Below are positions 53,732 through 62,951 of a DNA stretch of 64,000 bases, piece by piece. Numbering within the stretch: the first letter of the stretch is position 1; every line of letters begins with the position of its first letter. Origin of the DNA: Verrucomicrobiota bacterium (lineage in GTDB: Bacteria; Verrucomicrobiota; Verrucomicrobiia; Opitutales; Opitutaceae); assembly GCA_016871755.1 (NCBI GenBank), contig VHCJ01000008.1, forward strand, positions 1 to 64,000, read 5' to 3'. The notes beneath the pieces were generated by a model. The model searched no databases. It was given only the letters and a program-made list of their open reading frames with translations, and had not been told where the DNA came from. The translations under genes and the position numbers were made by a program.

Positions 53732-54997
53732 ATGAACATCCCCGAAGATACCTCGCTCACCCGTCGATCGTTTGTCCGCCTGTCCGCGCTCACCGCCGGT
53801 GCCGGCATCCTCGCGACCCATGCCGTGCCCCGTGCGTTCGGCGCCACGACCGGATCGGACCGCATCCGGGTCGGGCTCATCGGCTGCGGTGGCCGCGGTG
53901 CGGGTGCGGCGAAGAACTGCCTCGATGCCGCCCCCGGCGTCGAGATCGTCGCCCTCGCCGACCTCTTTCCCCGGCAGACCGAGCGCCTCCGCGAGCGCTT
54001 CAAGGTGCCGGCGGAGAAATGCTTCCACGGCTTCGACAACTACCAGAAGCTGCTCGCGACCGATGTGGATCTCGTGATCCTTGCGGCGCCGCCCGGATTC
54101 CGCCCGAGCCACTTAGCCGCCGCAGTCGCCGCAGGCAAGCACGTGTTCATGGAGAAGCCCGTGGCCGTCGACCCCGTCGGAGCCCGCGCCGTGATCGAGG
54201 CCTCGAGGCTGGCCAAGCAGAAGAACCTTGGCGTCGGAGTCGGCACGCAGCGCCGCCACCAGGCTAGCTACCAGGAGGTCATGAAGCGCATCCACGACGG
54301 TGACCTCGGGGAGCTGGTCGGCGGACAGTGCTACTGGAACAGCGAGAACATTTGGTTCCGCGAGAAGAAGGACTGGCTGGCGGACCTGACGGACTTCGAG
54401 TGGCAGTGCTGGAACTGGTACCACTGGGACTGGCTGTGCGGCGACCAGATCGTCGAGCAGCACATTCACAACATCGACGTGATGAACTGGGCCTACGGCG
54501 GCCCCCCGGTGAAGTTCTCCGGCATGGGCGGCCGCCAGAACCGCGGCAGCATTCCCGGCAACATCTGGGATCACTTCGCCGTCGAGCTCGAGTACGCCAA
54601 CGGCTCCCGTGTCACGAGCTTCTGCCGCCATGCCCCGAAGACGATGGGCCGGGTCGGCGAGCGCGTCGTGGGCACGAAGGGCACGTCGGATCCGAGCCGC
54701 TGGATCAAGGGTGCGAAGCCCTACGAGTACACTGGCGCGGCGGGTGACCCGATGGTGCAGGAGCACACGGACCTGATCACGAGCATCCGGGCCAACGCTC
54801 CGATCAACGACGGCATCCGCATCGCGGAGAGCACGCTGACCGCGATCGGGGGCCGCATGGCGGCGTACACGGGTCGGGAGATTTCGTGGAGCTGGCTGCT
54901 CAACGGCTCGAAGCTGGACATCTTCCCGAAGAACCCCGCGCCCGGTCCGGGCGTCTTCGGTCCCGTGCCGGTTCCCGGCGAGACACCCCTCGTCTAG
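53732..54997 (+). CDS. Tat-exported Gfo/Idh/MocA oxidoreductase
   Basis: This 421-residue NAD(P)-dependent enzyme has a Tat signal (LTRRSFVRLSALTAG), a Rossmann domain (IRVGLIGCGGRG) and the Glu-Lys-Pro signature in VFMEKPVAVD near residue 145. The C-terminal domain carries DWLCGDQIVEQHIHNIDVMNWA, a segment typical of the verrucomicrobial/planctomycete branch. It would oxidise or reduce a sugar in the periplasm. It stands 92 bases after the ABC permease, and its stop shares a CTAG with the convergent phosphoesterase gene. Confidence 0.92.
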   Translation: MNIPEDTSLTRRSFVRLSALTAGAGILATHAVPRAFGATTGSDRIRVGLIGCGGRGAGAAKNCLDAAPGVEIVALADLFPRQTERLRERFKVPAEKCFHGFDNYQKLLATDVDLVILAAPPGFRPSHLAAAVAAGKHVFMEKPVAVDPVGARAVIEASRLAKQKNLGVGVGTQRRHQASYQEVMKRIHDGDLGELVGGQCYWNSENIWFREKKDWLADLTDFEWQCWNWYHWDWLCGDQIVEQHIHNIDVMNWAYGGPPVKFSGMGGRQNRGSIPGNIWDHFAVELEYANGSRVTSFCRHAPKTMGRVGERVVGTKGTSDPSRWIKGAKPYEYTGAAGDPMVQEHTDLITSIRANAPINDGIRIAESTLTAIGGRMAAYTGREISWSWLLNGSKLDIFPKNPAPGPGVFGPVPVPGETPLV

Positions 54998-55980
54998 GCG
55001 CCGGCCGCGCCCGGCGGCTGCCGGTAGTGCACCAGGCGGTTGCCGACCGAGCCGTCGTCGTGGAAATCGACGACGGCGTAGGCCGGTCCGAACTCCTGGT
55101 ACAAGCCCTTCCACCAGCCGCCGGCGACCGCGCCGTTGCAGAAGTACCGGACCCCGAGGTAGGACACCTCGTCGACGAGGTGGATGTGCCCCGAGAGGCA
55201 CGCCTTCACGTTCGGATGCTGGCGGAAGAGCGTCTTCAGCTTTCGCGCGTCGAGGTGCATCCACTGCCCGGGCACCTGCCAGTTCCCGGTCTTCTCGTTT
55301 TCGCCGTCGAAGAACGTGGAGGCGGAAAGGATGGGAATGTGGGACAGCACGCAGACCGGCAGGGCGGCGGGCGTGGCGGCGAGGTCGCGGACCAGCCACT
55401 CGAACTGCACGTCGTCGAGGCGGGCCGTGTATCCGATTTTTGGATCCTCGACCCGCTGCATCGAATCCAGCACGATGAAGTGCCAGCCCGCCTGATTGAA
55501 GGAGTAGTAGCGGCCGCGCAGCGCGAGGCGTTCCATGGCGAGCGCCTTGCCGAAGAGCGGGTCTGTCGCGGCGGCGACCCCGGCGGCGTCGCGCAGCTTC
55601 CACCCCCAGACGTCGTGATTGCCGAGGCAGGTGTGGTGCGGCGTGCGCAACTCGGCCGTGATGACCCGGTCCCACAGCGCCCACTGGGCGAGGGTGCCGT
55701 CCTTGTCCTTGCCGAGGGCGTCCATGATCAGATCGCCGCCGAAGAAGATGAAGTCCGGCTTGGCCGCCTGCGCATGGCGCAGCGCCTCGGTCAGCCCGGC
55801 CTCGGCGCCGCGCTCGCCGAAGACGTGCGTGTCCGTGAGGTGCGCGACCCGGAGGACGCGGTGGCGCGGGCGGACCGGCGGCGGGGCGCTGGCGGCGAGC
55901 AGGGGCGAGGCGGAGGTGCCGAGGGAGGCGCCAAGGGTGGCGCCGGCGGCGAGCTGGCCGAGGAAGCGGCGGCGTTGCAT
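54994..55980 (-). CDS. Tat-exported metallophosphoesterase
   Basis: This 328-residue calcineurin-like phosphoesterase starts at the ATG at 55980 directly on a Tat signal (QRRRFLGQLAAGATLG). The five metal motifs are present in order: LTDTHVFG (Asp50, His52), FGGDLIMD, LGNHDVWG, LSHIPIL and SGHIHLVD. It probably removes phosphate from a nucleotide, sugar or lipid in the periplasm. It is convergent with the oxidoreductase gene and divergent from the choice-of-anchor gene across 130 bases. Confidence 0.9.
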   Translation of the reverse strand: MQRRRFLGQLAAGATLGASLGTSASPLLAASAPPPVRPRHRVLRVAHLTDTHVFGERGAEAGLTEALRHAQAAKPDFIFFGGDLIMDALGKDKDGTLAQWALWDRVITAELRTPHHTCLGNHDVWGWKLRDAAGVAAATDPLFGKALAMERLALRGRYYSFNQAGWHFIVLDSMQRVEDPKIGYTARLDDVQFEWLVRDLAATPAALPVCVLSHIPILSASTFFDGENEKTGNWQVPGQWMHLDARKLKTLFRQHPNVKACLSGHIHLVDEVSYLGVRYFCNGAVAGGWWKGLYQEFGPAYAVVDFHDDGSVGNRLVHYRQPPGAAGA

Positions 55981-56110
55981 GGGATCAGAGAAACAGGAGT
56001 CCGGGCCGGGGTCGGCTAAATTCACAAAAGAGGCGCGAGCGTGACATCGTCGCGGGGAATTCACAATCTCGGTCGTGCAACGAGCGTGTGACCGCATTGA
56101 ACCTCATCGC

Positions 56111-58519
56111 ATGAACACCGCGCCCCGCCTGCTCACCTTCGCTCTCCTTCTCACGCTGCTCTGCTCGGTTCCTGTGCGGGCCGAGCTCTCGCTGCTGTCC
56201 GGCGTCTCGATTCCCGGGGGCGGCGAGGTGGTGGCCCACTACAACGTCGCGTCGGGACCGGATCGCATCCTCGTCACGAACTCGCTGGCCCGGACCTCGG
56301 GCGTGAGCCACCGGGTCGACATCTACTCCCTGGGTGCCTCCGGCGCGCTGGCGCTGGAGGCGGTCGCGGACTTCGATGCGATCTTTGGCGCCAGTGCCAC
56401 GCTCTCGGTCAGCAGCGTCGCGGCGGATCCGCAGCGTCGCGGGTTCGGCGTGGCCAGCATCATCCCGAAGGACAACACCACGGTTCTGGGGAAGGTGGCG
56501 TTCTTCGACGTGCTCACGGGTGCGATCCTCCGCGTGGTCGACGTCGGCTTTCATCCCGATGCCGTGCGTTTCACGTTGGATGGCCGCCGCCTGATCGTTG
56601 CGAACGAAGGCGAGTTCACGGCGGGTGCGGCTCAGGCCCCCGGCTCGATCAGCATCGTCAACCTCACCGGCTTCAACGCGCTCACCGATCTCCAGCTGCG
56701 TGCGCCGTTGGTGGCGACCGTGGACTTCCGGGATGGCCTTGCTCCGGGCGTGACGCTCGACGGCCTGCGTTTCAACGTGGCCGGCATCCCGGCGGCCGAG
56801 CGCTACCTCTATGTCGAGCCGGAGTTCTCGGCGACCACGAACGAACGTGCCTACGTCACGCTGCAGGAGAACAACGCGGTGGCGGTGGTGGAGTTGGAGG
56901 GCGGCGGGGCACCGCGCATCTCGGCGATCCTGCCCCTCGGGACGATCACCCAGCGCATCGACGCCTCGGACCGGGACCCGGCGAACGGCGGCCTTGCGGC
57001 GATCAACATCAACGACGTCGTGCCCGGCCTGCCGATGCCCGACACGATCGCGACCTTCATGCATGGCGGGCGGCGACTCCTTGCCACGGCCAACGAGGGT
57101 GATGCCCGCACGGACGACGGCGATGTGGCGCGGGCCGGCGCGGCGAACGTGGTGGATACGGTGTCCGGCGGCGCCGATGACCGGATCTTCAGCGGCAGCC
57201 TGAGCGACTCGGCCGGGATCGGCCGCCTCACGATTTCGCGGTTCGACGGCAACCTCGACAGCGACAGCCTTGTGGAGGTGCCGACGATGATTGGCACGCG
57301 CAGCTTCACGCTCTGGGACGAGGACGGCCGGCTCGTGTTCGACAGTGGCTCGATGATCGAGGAATTCGTGCGGGCCAACGCGCCGCTGACGTTCAACATG
57401 AACAACGGCGCCACGACCGCGATCGACACACGGTCGGACGACAAGGGTCCGGAGCCCGAGGCCCTCGCCTACGGCCAGATTGACGGCCGCCATTACGTGT
57501 TCGTGGGCGCGGAGCGGCAGAACGGGATCTTCCAGTTCGACATCACCGACCTCTCCCGGGTCTCCATCGTCGGCTACTTCAACATCGTCGACGGCGTGAA
57601 GGTCGTGACCGGGACGCAGTATGTCTCGCCGGAGACGATCGTCTTCGTCTCCGCGGCCGACAGCCCGACCGGCAAGCCCTTGCTGCTCGTGGGCTACGAA
57701 GGCGTGGAGCCGTCCATCAGCGGGTCGCTGGCGGTGCTGGAGGTCCAACCGACGACCACGCGGGTGGTCAACGGTTCGGTGCGGGCGACGGTGGCGGCGG
57801 GTCAGGCCATGATCGTGGGTTTTTCGGCGACCGGAGCGAACTCGGTCCTGATGCGTGCGGTCGGGCCGGGTCTCGGCCAATTCGGCGTGGGCGGCACGCT
57901 CGCTGATCCGCTGCTCTTCCTGTATTCGTCGACCCGTTTGCTCGAATCCAACGAGGACTGGGTTTCGACGCCGGAGCTGTTGGCGACGACGGCCTCGGTG
58001 GGCGCGTTCGCGCTGCCGGCCGGCAGCCGCGACTCCGTCATCCTGCGTCCGCTGACGGGCGCGCACTCCCTGAACGTCGCGGCCCGTTCCTCCGGTGATG
58101 TGGTGGTGGAGGTGTATGGTGCCGGCCTGGGCGCGAGTCTGCGCAATCTCTCGACGCGCGGCCGCGTGGGCGGCGCGGGAGACCGGCTCATCGCTGGCTT
58201 CGTGGTCCTGGGTCAGGGCGCCCATCCCGTCCTGATCCGTGCGGTCGGCCCCAGACTTTCCGCCTTCGGCATCACGGGTGCCGCCGCGGATCCGCGCCTC
58301 GAGGTCTACCGGAACGGCCTCAAGGCGGCGGACAACGACGACTGGATGCAGGCCGTCTCGGCGGCCGATCTGGCGGCGGCCGGAGCCTTCCCCCTGGAGG
58401 GCGACAGCAAGTCGGCCGCGGTCCGGCTCAGCCTTACTGGCGGCGCCGCCTACATCATCCAAGTGTTCGGCGCCGGCACGGTCGGCGAGGCCCTGCTCGA
58501 GGTCTACGACGCCCGCTGA
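56111..58519 (+). CDS. Choice-of-anchor I family exported protein
   Basis: This 802-residue secreted protein has a signal peptide ending VPVRAELS, then a beta-propeller-like choice-of-anchor I domain (about 20-555) with DAVRFTLDGRRLIVANEGE, MHGGRRLLATANEGDAR and SDDKGPEPEALAYG, typical of alkaline-phosphatase-associated or surface proteins. Two tandem copies of a C-terminal unit (about 560-680 and 685-802) follow, marked by VLMRAVGPGLGQFGV and VLIRAVGPRLSAFGI, a repeat frequent in Opitutaceae secreted proteins. ATG at 56111 was chosen because it begins the signal peptide. It may be a surface adhesin or phosphatase accessory. Confidence 0.88.
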   Translation: MNTAPRLLTFALLLTLLCSVPVRAELSLLSGVSIPGGGEVVAHYNVASGPDRILVTNSLARTSGVSHRVDIYSLGASGALALEAVADFDAIFGASATLSVSSVAADPQRRGFGVASIIPKDNTTVLGKVAFFDVLTGAILRVVDVGFHPDAVRFTLDGRRLIVANEGEFTAGAAQAPGSISIVNLTGFNALTDLQLRAPLVATVDFRDGLAPGVTLDGLRFNVAGIPAAERYLYVEPEFSATTNERAYVTLQENNAVAVVELEGGGAPRISAILPLGTITQRIDASDRDPANGGLAAININDVVPGLPMPDTIATFMHGGRRLLATANEGDARTDDGDVARAGAANVVDTVSGGADDRIFSGSLSDSAGIGRLTISRFDGNLDSDSLVEVPTMIGTRSFTLWDEDGRLVFDSGSMIEEFVRANAPLTFNMNNGATTAIDTRSDDKGPEPEALAYGQIDGRHYVFVGAERQNGIFQFDITDLSRVSIVGYFNIVDGVKVVTGTQYVSPETIVFVSAADSPTGKPLLLVGYEGVEPSISGSLAVLEVQPTTTRVVNGSVRATVAAGQAMIVGFSATGANSVLMRAVGPGLGQFGVGGTLADPLLFLYSSTRLLESNEDWVSTPELLATTASVGAFALPAGSRDSVILRPLTGAHSLNVAARSSGDVVVEVYGAGLGASLRNLSTRGRVGGAGDRLIAGFVVLGQGAHPVLIRAVGPRLSAFGITGAAADPRLEVYRNGLKAADNDDWMQAVSAADLAAAGAFPLEGDSKSAAVRLSLTGGAAYIIQVFGAGTVGEALLEVYDAR

Positions 58520-58876
58520 GGCGTCGCGGAACGCGGCGAGGATCATTCCGGACCTCGCCGACGAGATCGGGGCTGATGGCGATGCGGCTGACGCTGGCAC
58601 CGCCGTCGACCTCGCCCATCGCTTCGTCGGTGAGGCCGCCTGATTGCGGGCTCCTCCGCTTCGGCGCTCACGGGGATGATGCCGGAGGCTTTTGGCGCGC
58701 AGCAATGGACAAACGCCGCGCAGCGGCGGCTGGGAATCGGAGTATCGTGGAGCCGTTCCCGCGGGGGAGGTGTCTGGATCTTCGGATTTGCCCAGCGGGG
58801 TGAGAGGCCCCCGACTGAGTCCGAAGAGAAACGACACCGCCGTCTTGGCGGTGAACACGCAGGGAAAGGAAACACC
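58520..58876. other. Intergenic leader before cytochrome c gene
   Basis: No gene is supported in this 357-base stretch. It holds the hairpin CACCGCC/GGCGGTG at 58835-58853 just upstream of the cytochrome c ribosome site. A minus-strand frame in the middle reads like protein for about 60 residues, but no family is recognised. Confidence 0.4.
58835..58853 (+). other. 5' leader hairpin upstream of cytochrome c gene
   Basis: A perfect 7-bp stem (CACCGCC/GGCGGTG) with a 5-base loop ends 23 bases before the start codon and just upstream of the ribosome site AGGGAAAGGA (58861-58870). It may modulate translation or stabilise the message. Confidence 0.35.
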
Positions 58877-59350
58877 ATGAATGCGACCATGCGCAGAGTG
58901 ATGGGGTTGGGACTCGGAATCGTCGCCTTGCTGGCGACTGGCTGTGATCGGGGACCGAAGTCGATGCGGGGTTTCGTGCTGCCGGAGGGCAGCGCCCAGC
59001 GCGGAGAACAGGTGTTCGTGGCGATGAAGTGCACCGCCTGCCACCGCGTGGATGGCCTGCCGGCGCTGCCGGCGCCGACCGCTGCGGCGGACCGGGTGGT
59101 GGTCATCGGCGGCGAGGTGGCGCGGGTGAAGACCTACGGCCAGCTCCTCACCGCGATCGTGCACCCGTCGTTCGAGCTGTCGCCGAAGATGCCCCGCGAA
59201 CGCGCGGAGAAGGCGACCGTCTCGCCGATGCCGTCGGTGAACGACAAGCTCACGGTGATGCACTTGATCGACCTCGTGACCTTCCTCCAGCCGCACTACC
59301 GGAAGCTCGAACCACTGTACGAGCCCTACTACTCGGCGCCGGGAATGTAG
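58877..59350 (+). CDS. Cytochrome c lipoprotein
   Basis: This 157-residue electron carrier has a lipoprotein signal ending LLATGC (Cys near 23) and a single haem motif CTACH near residue 55 (VFVAMKCTACHRVDG). The distal Met is likely in KMPRERAEK or SPMPSVND. ATG at 58877 has a strong purine-rich ribosome site. It would sit on the periplasmic face and pass electrons to a terminal oxidase. The neighbouring SolA-type oxidase does not obviously need it. It resembles single-haem cytochromes associated with sulfite or thiosulfate oxidation, but this is weak. Confidence 0.9.
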   Translation: MNATMRRVMGLGLGIVALLATGCDRGPKSMRGFVLPEGSAQRGEQVFVAMKCTACHRVDGLPALPAPTAAADRVVVIGGEVARVKTYGQLLTAIVHPSFELSPKMPRERAEKATVSPMPSVNDKLTVMHLIDLVTFLQPHYRKLEPLYEPYYSAPGM

Positions 59351-59428
59351 GCGTTGACGCGGTCCGGCGTGGACAGCGGGTCTGCGCCGGCCTAGGGATG
59401 GCGCGCGGCCGCCACGCGGCCGTGCGCC

Positions 59429-60577
59429 ATGCGAACCGACGTCATCGTTCTCGGCTTGGGAGGAATGGGCAGCGCGGCGGCGTGCCATCTGGCGCGCCGT
59501 GGACGCCGCGTACTCGGATTGGAGCGTTACACCGCGCCGCACGACCGGGGGGCGAGCCATGGCCGGACGCGGGTGATCCGGCAGAGCTACTACGAGGATC
59601 CTGCCTACGTACCCCTGCTGCTGCGCGCCTACGAACTCTGGCGCGAGCTGTCGCGGGAGACGGGCGTCGACCTCCTGCACGAGGTGGGCGGCCTGATGAT
59701 GGGCCAGCCCTCCAGCGCCGTGGTGACGGGCAGTCTACGCAGCGCGCGGTTGCACGGGCTCCCGCACGAGGAGCTCACGGCGGCGGACATCCGGCGCCGC
59801 TTCCCGGCCTTCCATCCGCCGGCGGGCACCGTGGCGCTGTACGAGCGGGCGGCGGGTTTTGTGCGCACGGAGGCCGCGGTGCAGGCCCACCTCGACCGTG
59901 CGGCGGCGCTGGGCGCGGAGCTGCACTTCGAGGAGCCGGCGCTGGCGTGGGAAGAGACAGCGGACGGGGTGAGGGTCCGGACCGCGCGCGGCACCTACGA
60001 GGCGGAGCGCCTCGTGATTTGTCCCGGCCCCTGGGCGCCGAGCGTGCTGGCGAACCTCGGCGTGCCGCTCGAGGTGGAGCGGCAGGTCCTGTACTGGTTC
60101 CAACCCGAAGGCGGCATCGAGCCGTTCCGGTTCGGCCACTTCCCGATCTTCATCTGGGAGACCCCGGACGGAGCCTCGCCCTACGGATTCCCGGCGATCG
60201 ACGGACCATACGGCGGTGTGAAGGTGGCGTTCTACCGTGCGCCGGAGGTCGAGCCCTGCGACCCGGATTCGGTCGACCGCGTGCTGCGTCCCCGGGAGAT
60301 CGCGCTGATGCGCCAGGCGATCAAGCCCCTGCTCCCGGCGTTGCTCGGACCGCTGCTCCAGGGCGTAACCTGCCTGTACACGAACACTCCGGACAAGCAC
60401 TTCGTGATCGCACCGCATCCCGCGAGCCCGCGGGTGACGGTGGCCTGCGGGTTCTCCGGGCACGGCTTCAAGTTCTGCAGCGTCGTCGGCGAGATCCTCG
60501 CCCAGCTGGTCGTGGACGGCCGCTCACGTCTCGACATCGGCCTGTTCTCGCCGTCCCGCTTTGCGCGCGGGACGTGA
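59429..60577 (+). CDS. solA: SolA-type flavin amine oxidase (N-methyltryptophan/sarcosine oxidase)
   Basis: This 382-residue flavoenzyme oxidatively removes an N-methyl group from an amino acid, releasing formaldehyde and hydrogen peroxide. It begins with the FAD-binding VIVLGLGGMGSAAACHLARRG, then RGASHGRTRVIRQSYYEDPAYVPL, a classic segment of monomeric sarcosine oxidase and SolA. The covalent-FAD Cys is conserved in GVTCLYTNTPDKHFVI, and CGFSGHGFK closes the site. Length matches SolA. It stands 78 bases after the cytochrome gene. Substrate (sarcosine, N-methyltryptophan or another) cannot be fixed from sequence. Confidence 0.92.
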   Translation: MRTDVIVLGLGGMGSAAACHLARRGRRVLGLERYTAPHDRGASHGRTRVIRQSYYEDPAYVPLLLRAYELWRELSRETGVDLLHEVGGLMMGQPSSAVVTGSLRSARLHGLPHEELTAADIRRRFPAFHPPAGTVALYERAAGFVRTEAAVQAHLDRAAALGAELHFEEPALAWEETADGVRVRTARGTYEAERLVICPGPWAPSVLANLGVPLEVERQVLYWFQPEGGIEPFRFGHFPIFIWETPDGASPYGFPAIDGPYGGVKVAFYRAPEVEPCDPDSVDRVLRPREIALMRQAIKPLLPALLGPLLQGVTCLYTNTPDKHFVIAPHPASPRVTVACGFSGHGFKFCSVVGEILAQLVVDGRSRLDIGLFSPSRFARGT

Positions 60578-60600
60578 GTTGAGTTGTCCGGGGCCGTGCC

Positions 60601-62799
60601 CTACCGCGCGGCCAGCCACTCGGCCGCGGCGAGCGCCTCATCTCCGGCTGCGCCGCGGAACACCTGCAGCTGTCGCGGGTTTTCCGAAAGGCGATAGACG
60701 TCGCCGAGAAGCGATGGACCGCTGGCCTCGCCGGCGAGCCAGAGGGGCTGCGGAACCGCGAGCGCGAGGAGCCCGGGCAGATCGAGGTACTTCGCGCCGC
60801 CGGGCAGGAAGCGGGGATCGCGGAAATCCCGCAGCTGCGCGAACCGGAATCCGCCGGTCGAGAGCGCGGCGCGGGCAATCTGTGGCCCCGCCAGCGCGCG
60901 GGCCGCCGCGGCGACCGGGGCGAGCGAACCGAAGGCGGCGACGTCCACCGGCTGGCCTTCCGCGCGCGCCGCGGCGAGGAGCGTGAAGAGGTCATGGGTG
61001 CGCTGGGCGGCGACGGACGCATTGTAGCCGAGCGTGTAGCCGGCGAACTCCCGCGGGCTCGCGACTTTCGGGGTCTGCGTGAAGGTTTCCCCGGCGGCGA
61101 GGAATTCGCCCTGCCAGAGCAGATCGGCGCCGATCACCGCGCACCCGGCGTCGAGCAGGCGCTGCACCGCCGCGAGCAGGGTGCCATCGGCCGCGTAGAG
61201 CGACGCCTTGCCCGCATCAGCGAGCCAGAGCACGGTCCGGCGGACCGGTGTTGCGGGGCTCGGTCGCAGCCAGATCACCGGGAGTTCCTCGCCGTGGGTC
61301 AGGTTGCGCACGAGGCCGGTTGCTTCGCGGTGACCCGCCGTGTCGCGGGAGGTCTTCGGACTCCAGACGACGTCTCCCGTCTCCGCCGGGGTGCGGCCGA
61401 TCATGACCTCCACCGCCGCCCCCGCGACCTCGCGGAAGCGGTCCGGGCGCGAGAGCAGGGAGCGGAGCTGGCCTTCAGCGTCGTCCGCGAACCAGTGCAG
61501 GAGCCGGCGCTCGAAGTCGGGGTCCGCGGCCTTGGGCGCCGGGTGCCCCTCGCCCCACACGGTGAGCTGCTCGCGGGTGAGCGGTGTGTAGTCGCGCTCG
61601 ATCACCGGCTCGGTGAAGCCGAGCCCGAAGTGGCGGTTCAGCCAGGTGTAGAACGCCGAGCGCGAGACGGCGTTGTAATTGTGGGGGAAGTGCTCGCCGC
61701 GGTGCAGCATCACCGCCTCCGGCGCGCCGAGGACGCCATAGAGTTGGCGGAGCTCCGGGAATCCTTTCTTCGCCATCTCGATCGTCCAGTCGTTCGCCGT
61801 GGTCATGCCTTGCGGCTTGGGCGCGAACAGCGCCGCGAACTCGACGTTGCCGGTGCCGACGCGGAGGAGGGAGGCGTTCTCGCAGGTGCAGCCACCCTGC
61901 ATCGCCGTGCTCACCATCACGGCGGGATAGGAGAGAGCGATGCGCGGATCAATCGCGGCGAGGAGCATCGTCTGCGTGCCACCGCCGCTCGCGCCGGTGA
62001 TCGCGACGCGGGCGGGATCGACTTCCGGCAGCGTGAGCACGAAATCGAGCGAGCGGACCGCATTCCAGGTCTGCAGTCCCATCACGCTCTGCAGCCGCGC
62101 CTCGGCCGGCGGCGAGAAGAGGCCCCAGGCCGCGGGATCGTTCATCTCCGGCCGCTGGTGCTTGAAGAGGTGAATCACGTCGGCGGAGAACTGCACCGAA
62201 TCCGAGTCGCTCAGCATGTCCCACTGCCAGACCACGCAGCCCATCCGCGCCAGCTGCACGCAGAGCGACTGGAAGCGGCTCCGGCCTCCCTGCTCGAAGC
62301 GTTCCTGACCCGACGCGATCTCGGCGCGGAGCTTCGCGTCCGTCTCGAACGAGAGCCGTGCGTCCTTCCAGTGGCCGTGCGCGAAGAGCACGGCGGGCAC
62401 GCGGCCGCGCGGGGTCTTGGGACGGTAGAGGTTGCCGGTGACGAAGAAGCCCGGGGCGCTCTCGAAGTAGACCTTCTCGATCGTGTAGTCTTCGCGCTCG
62501 ATCCGACCGTGGATCACCGGCGTGAGCGGAGCGCGGGTCGGCATCGGCCAGAGGCCCTGCGACACGAGGATGCGGCGGCGCACGGCCTCGGCGCGCGTGT
62601 TCCAGGCTTCGCGGCTCGCGGGCGGTTGGAAGGGGAAGTAGCCGTCGAGGTCCTTCAGCGGCGCAAGACGCGCGTCGGCCGGCCGCTCGCCCTCCGGAAG
62701 CGCGCGGGGCGCCGGGGACGCGGCGGCGAGGGAGACGGAGAGGCCGAGGGGGAGCGAGGCCATGGACAGCGCGAGTGCGGCGACGGAGCGGAGAGGCAT
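60601..62799 (-). CDS. Double-domain alpha/beta hydrolase (acetylxylan-esterase-like), exported
   Basis: This 732-residue secreted protein has a signal peptide (ending SVSLAAASP) and two hydrolase-like domains. The first (about 85-400) has the nucleophile in ITGASGGGTQT, TTANDWTIEM (acid-residue region) and HRGEHFPHNYN (His). The second (about 490-732) keeps the fold (TVLWLADAGKASL, VIGADLLWQGEF) but has FGSLAP where a nucleophile elbow would be, so it is probably inactive. Relatives occur with acetylxylan esterases in polysaccharide-degrading Verrucomicrobia. It is convergent with the SolA gene (23-base gap). Confidence 0.85.
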   Translation of the reverse strand: MPLRSVAALALSMASLPLGLSVSLAAASPAPRALPEGERPADARLAPLKDLDGYFPFQPPASREAWNTRAEAVRRRILVSQGLWPMPTRAPLTPVIHGRIEREDYTIEKVYFESAPGFFVTGNLYRPKTPRGRVPAVLFAHGHWKDARLSFETDAKLRAEIASGQERFEQGGRSRFQSLCVQLARMGCVVWQWDMLSDSDSVQFSADVIHLFKHQRPEMNDPAAWGLFSPPAEARLQSVMGLQTWNAVRSLDFVLTLPEVDPARVAITGASGGGTQTMLLAAIDPRIALSYPAVMVSTAMQGGCTCENASLLRVGTGNVEFAALFAPKPQGMTTANDWTIEMAKKGFPELRQLYGVLGAPEAVMLHRGEHFPHNYNAVSRSAFYTWLNRHFGLGFTEPVIERDYTPLTREQLTVWGEGHPAPKAADPDFERRLLHWFADDAEGQLRSLLSRPDRFREVAGAAVEVMIGRTPAETGDVVWSPKTSRDTAGHREATGLVRNLTHGEELPVIWLRPSPATPVRRTVLWLADAGKASLYAADGTLLAAVQRLLDAGCAVIGADLLWQGEFLAAGETFTQTPKVASPREFAGYTLGYNASVAAQRTHDLFTLLAAARAEGQPVDVAAFGSLAPVAAAARALAGPQIARAALSTGGFRFAQLRDFRDPRFLPGGAKYLDLPGLLALAVPQPLWLAGEASGPSLLGDVYRLSENPRQLQVFRGAAGDEALAAAEWLAAR

Positions 62800-62951
62800 G
62801 GACGAAGGGCGTGGGGTGGCGGCGGCGGAAGCTCAGGCGGACGGAAGCCGCTCGCAAACGGCGCGGCGGCAGCCGGTCCGGCGAGCGGGGTTGGTCGCGC
62901 GGACGCCGATGACTCTCACGTGCCGTGGCGGCGGGGTCAACCGGCGAGTGG

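Noticed and set aside
55985-59680. Very long open frame on the minus strand (over 1200 codons)
   Set aside because: It runs opposite the choice-of-anchor, cytochrome c and SolA genes, all of which have clear family motifs. The antisense translation is Arg/Ala/His-rich without motifs, as expected from high-GC third-position bias.
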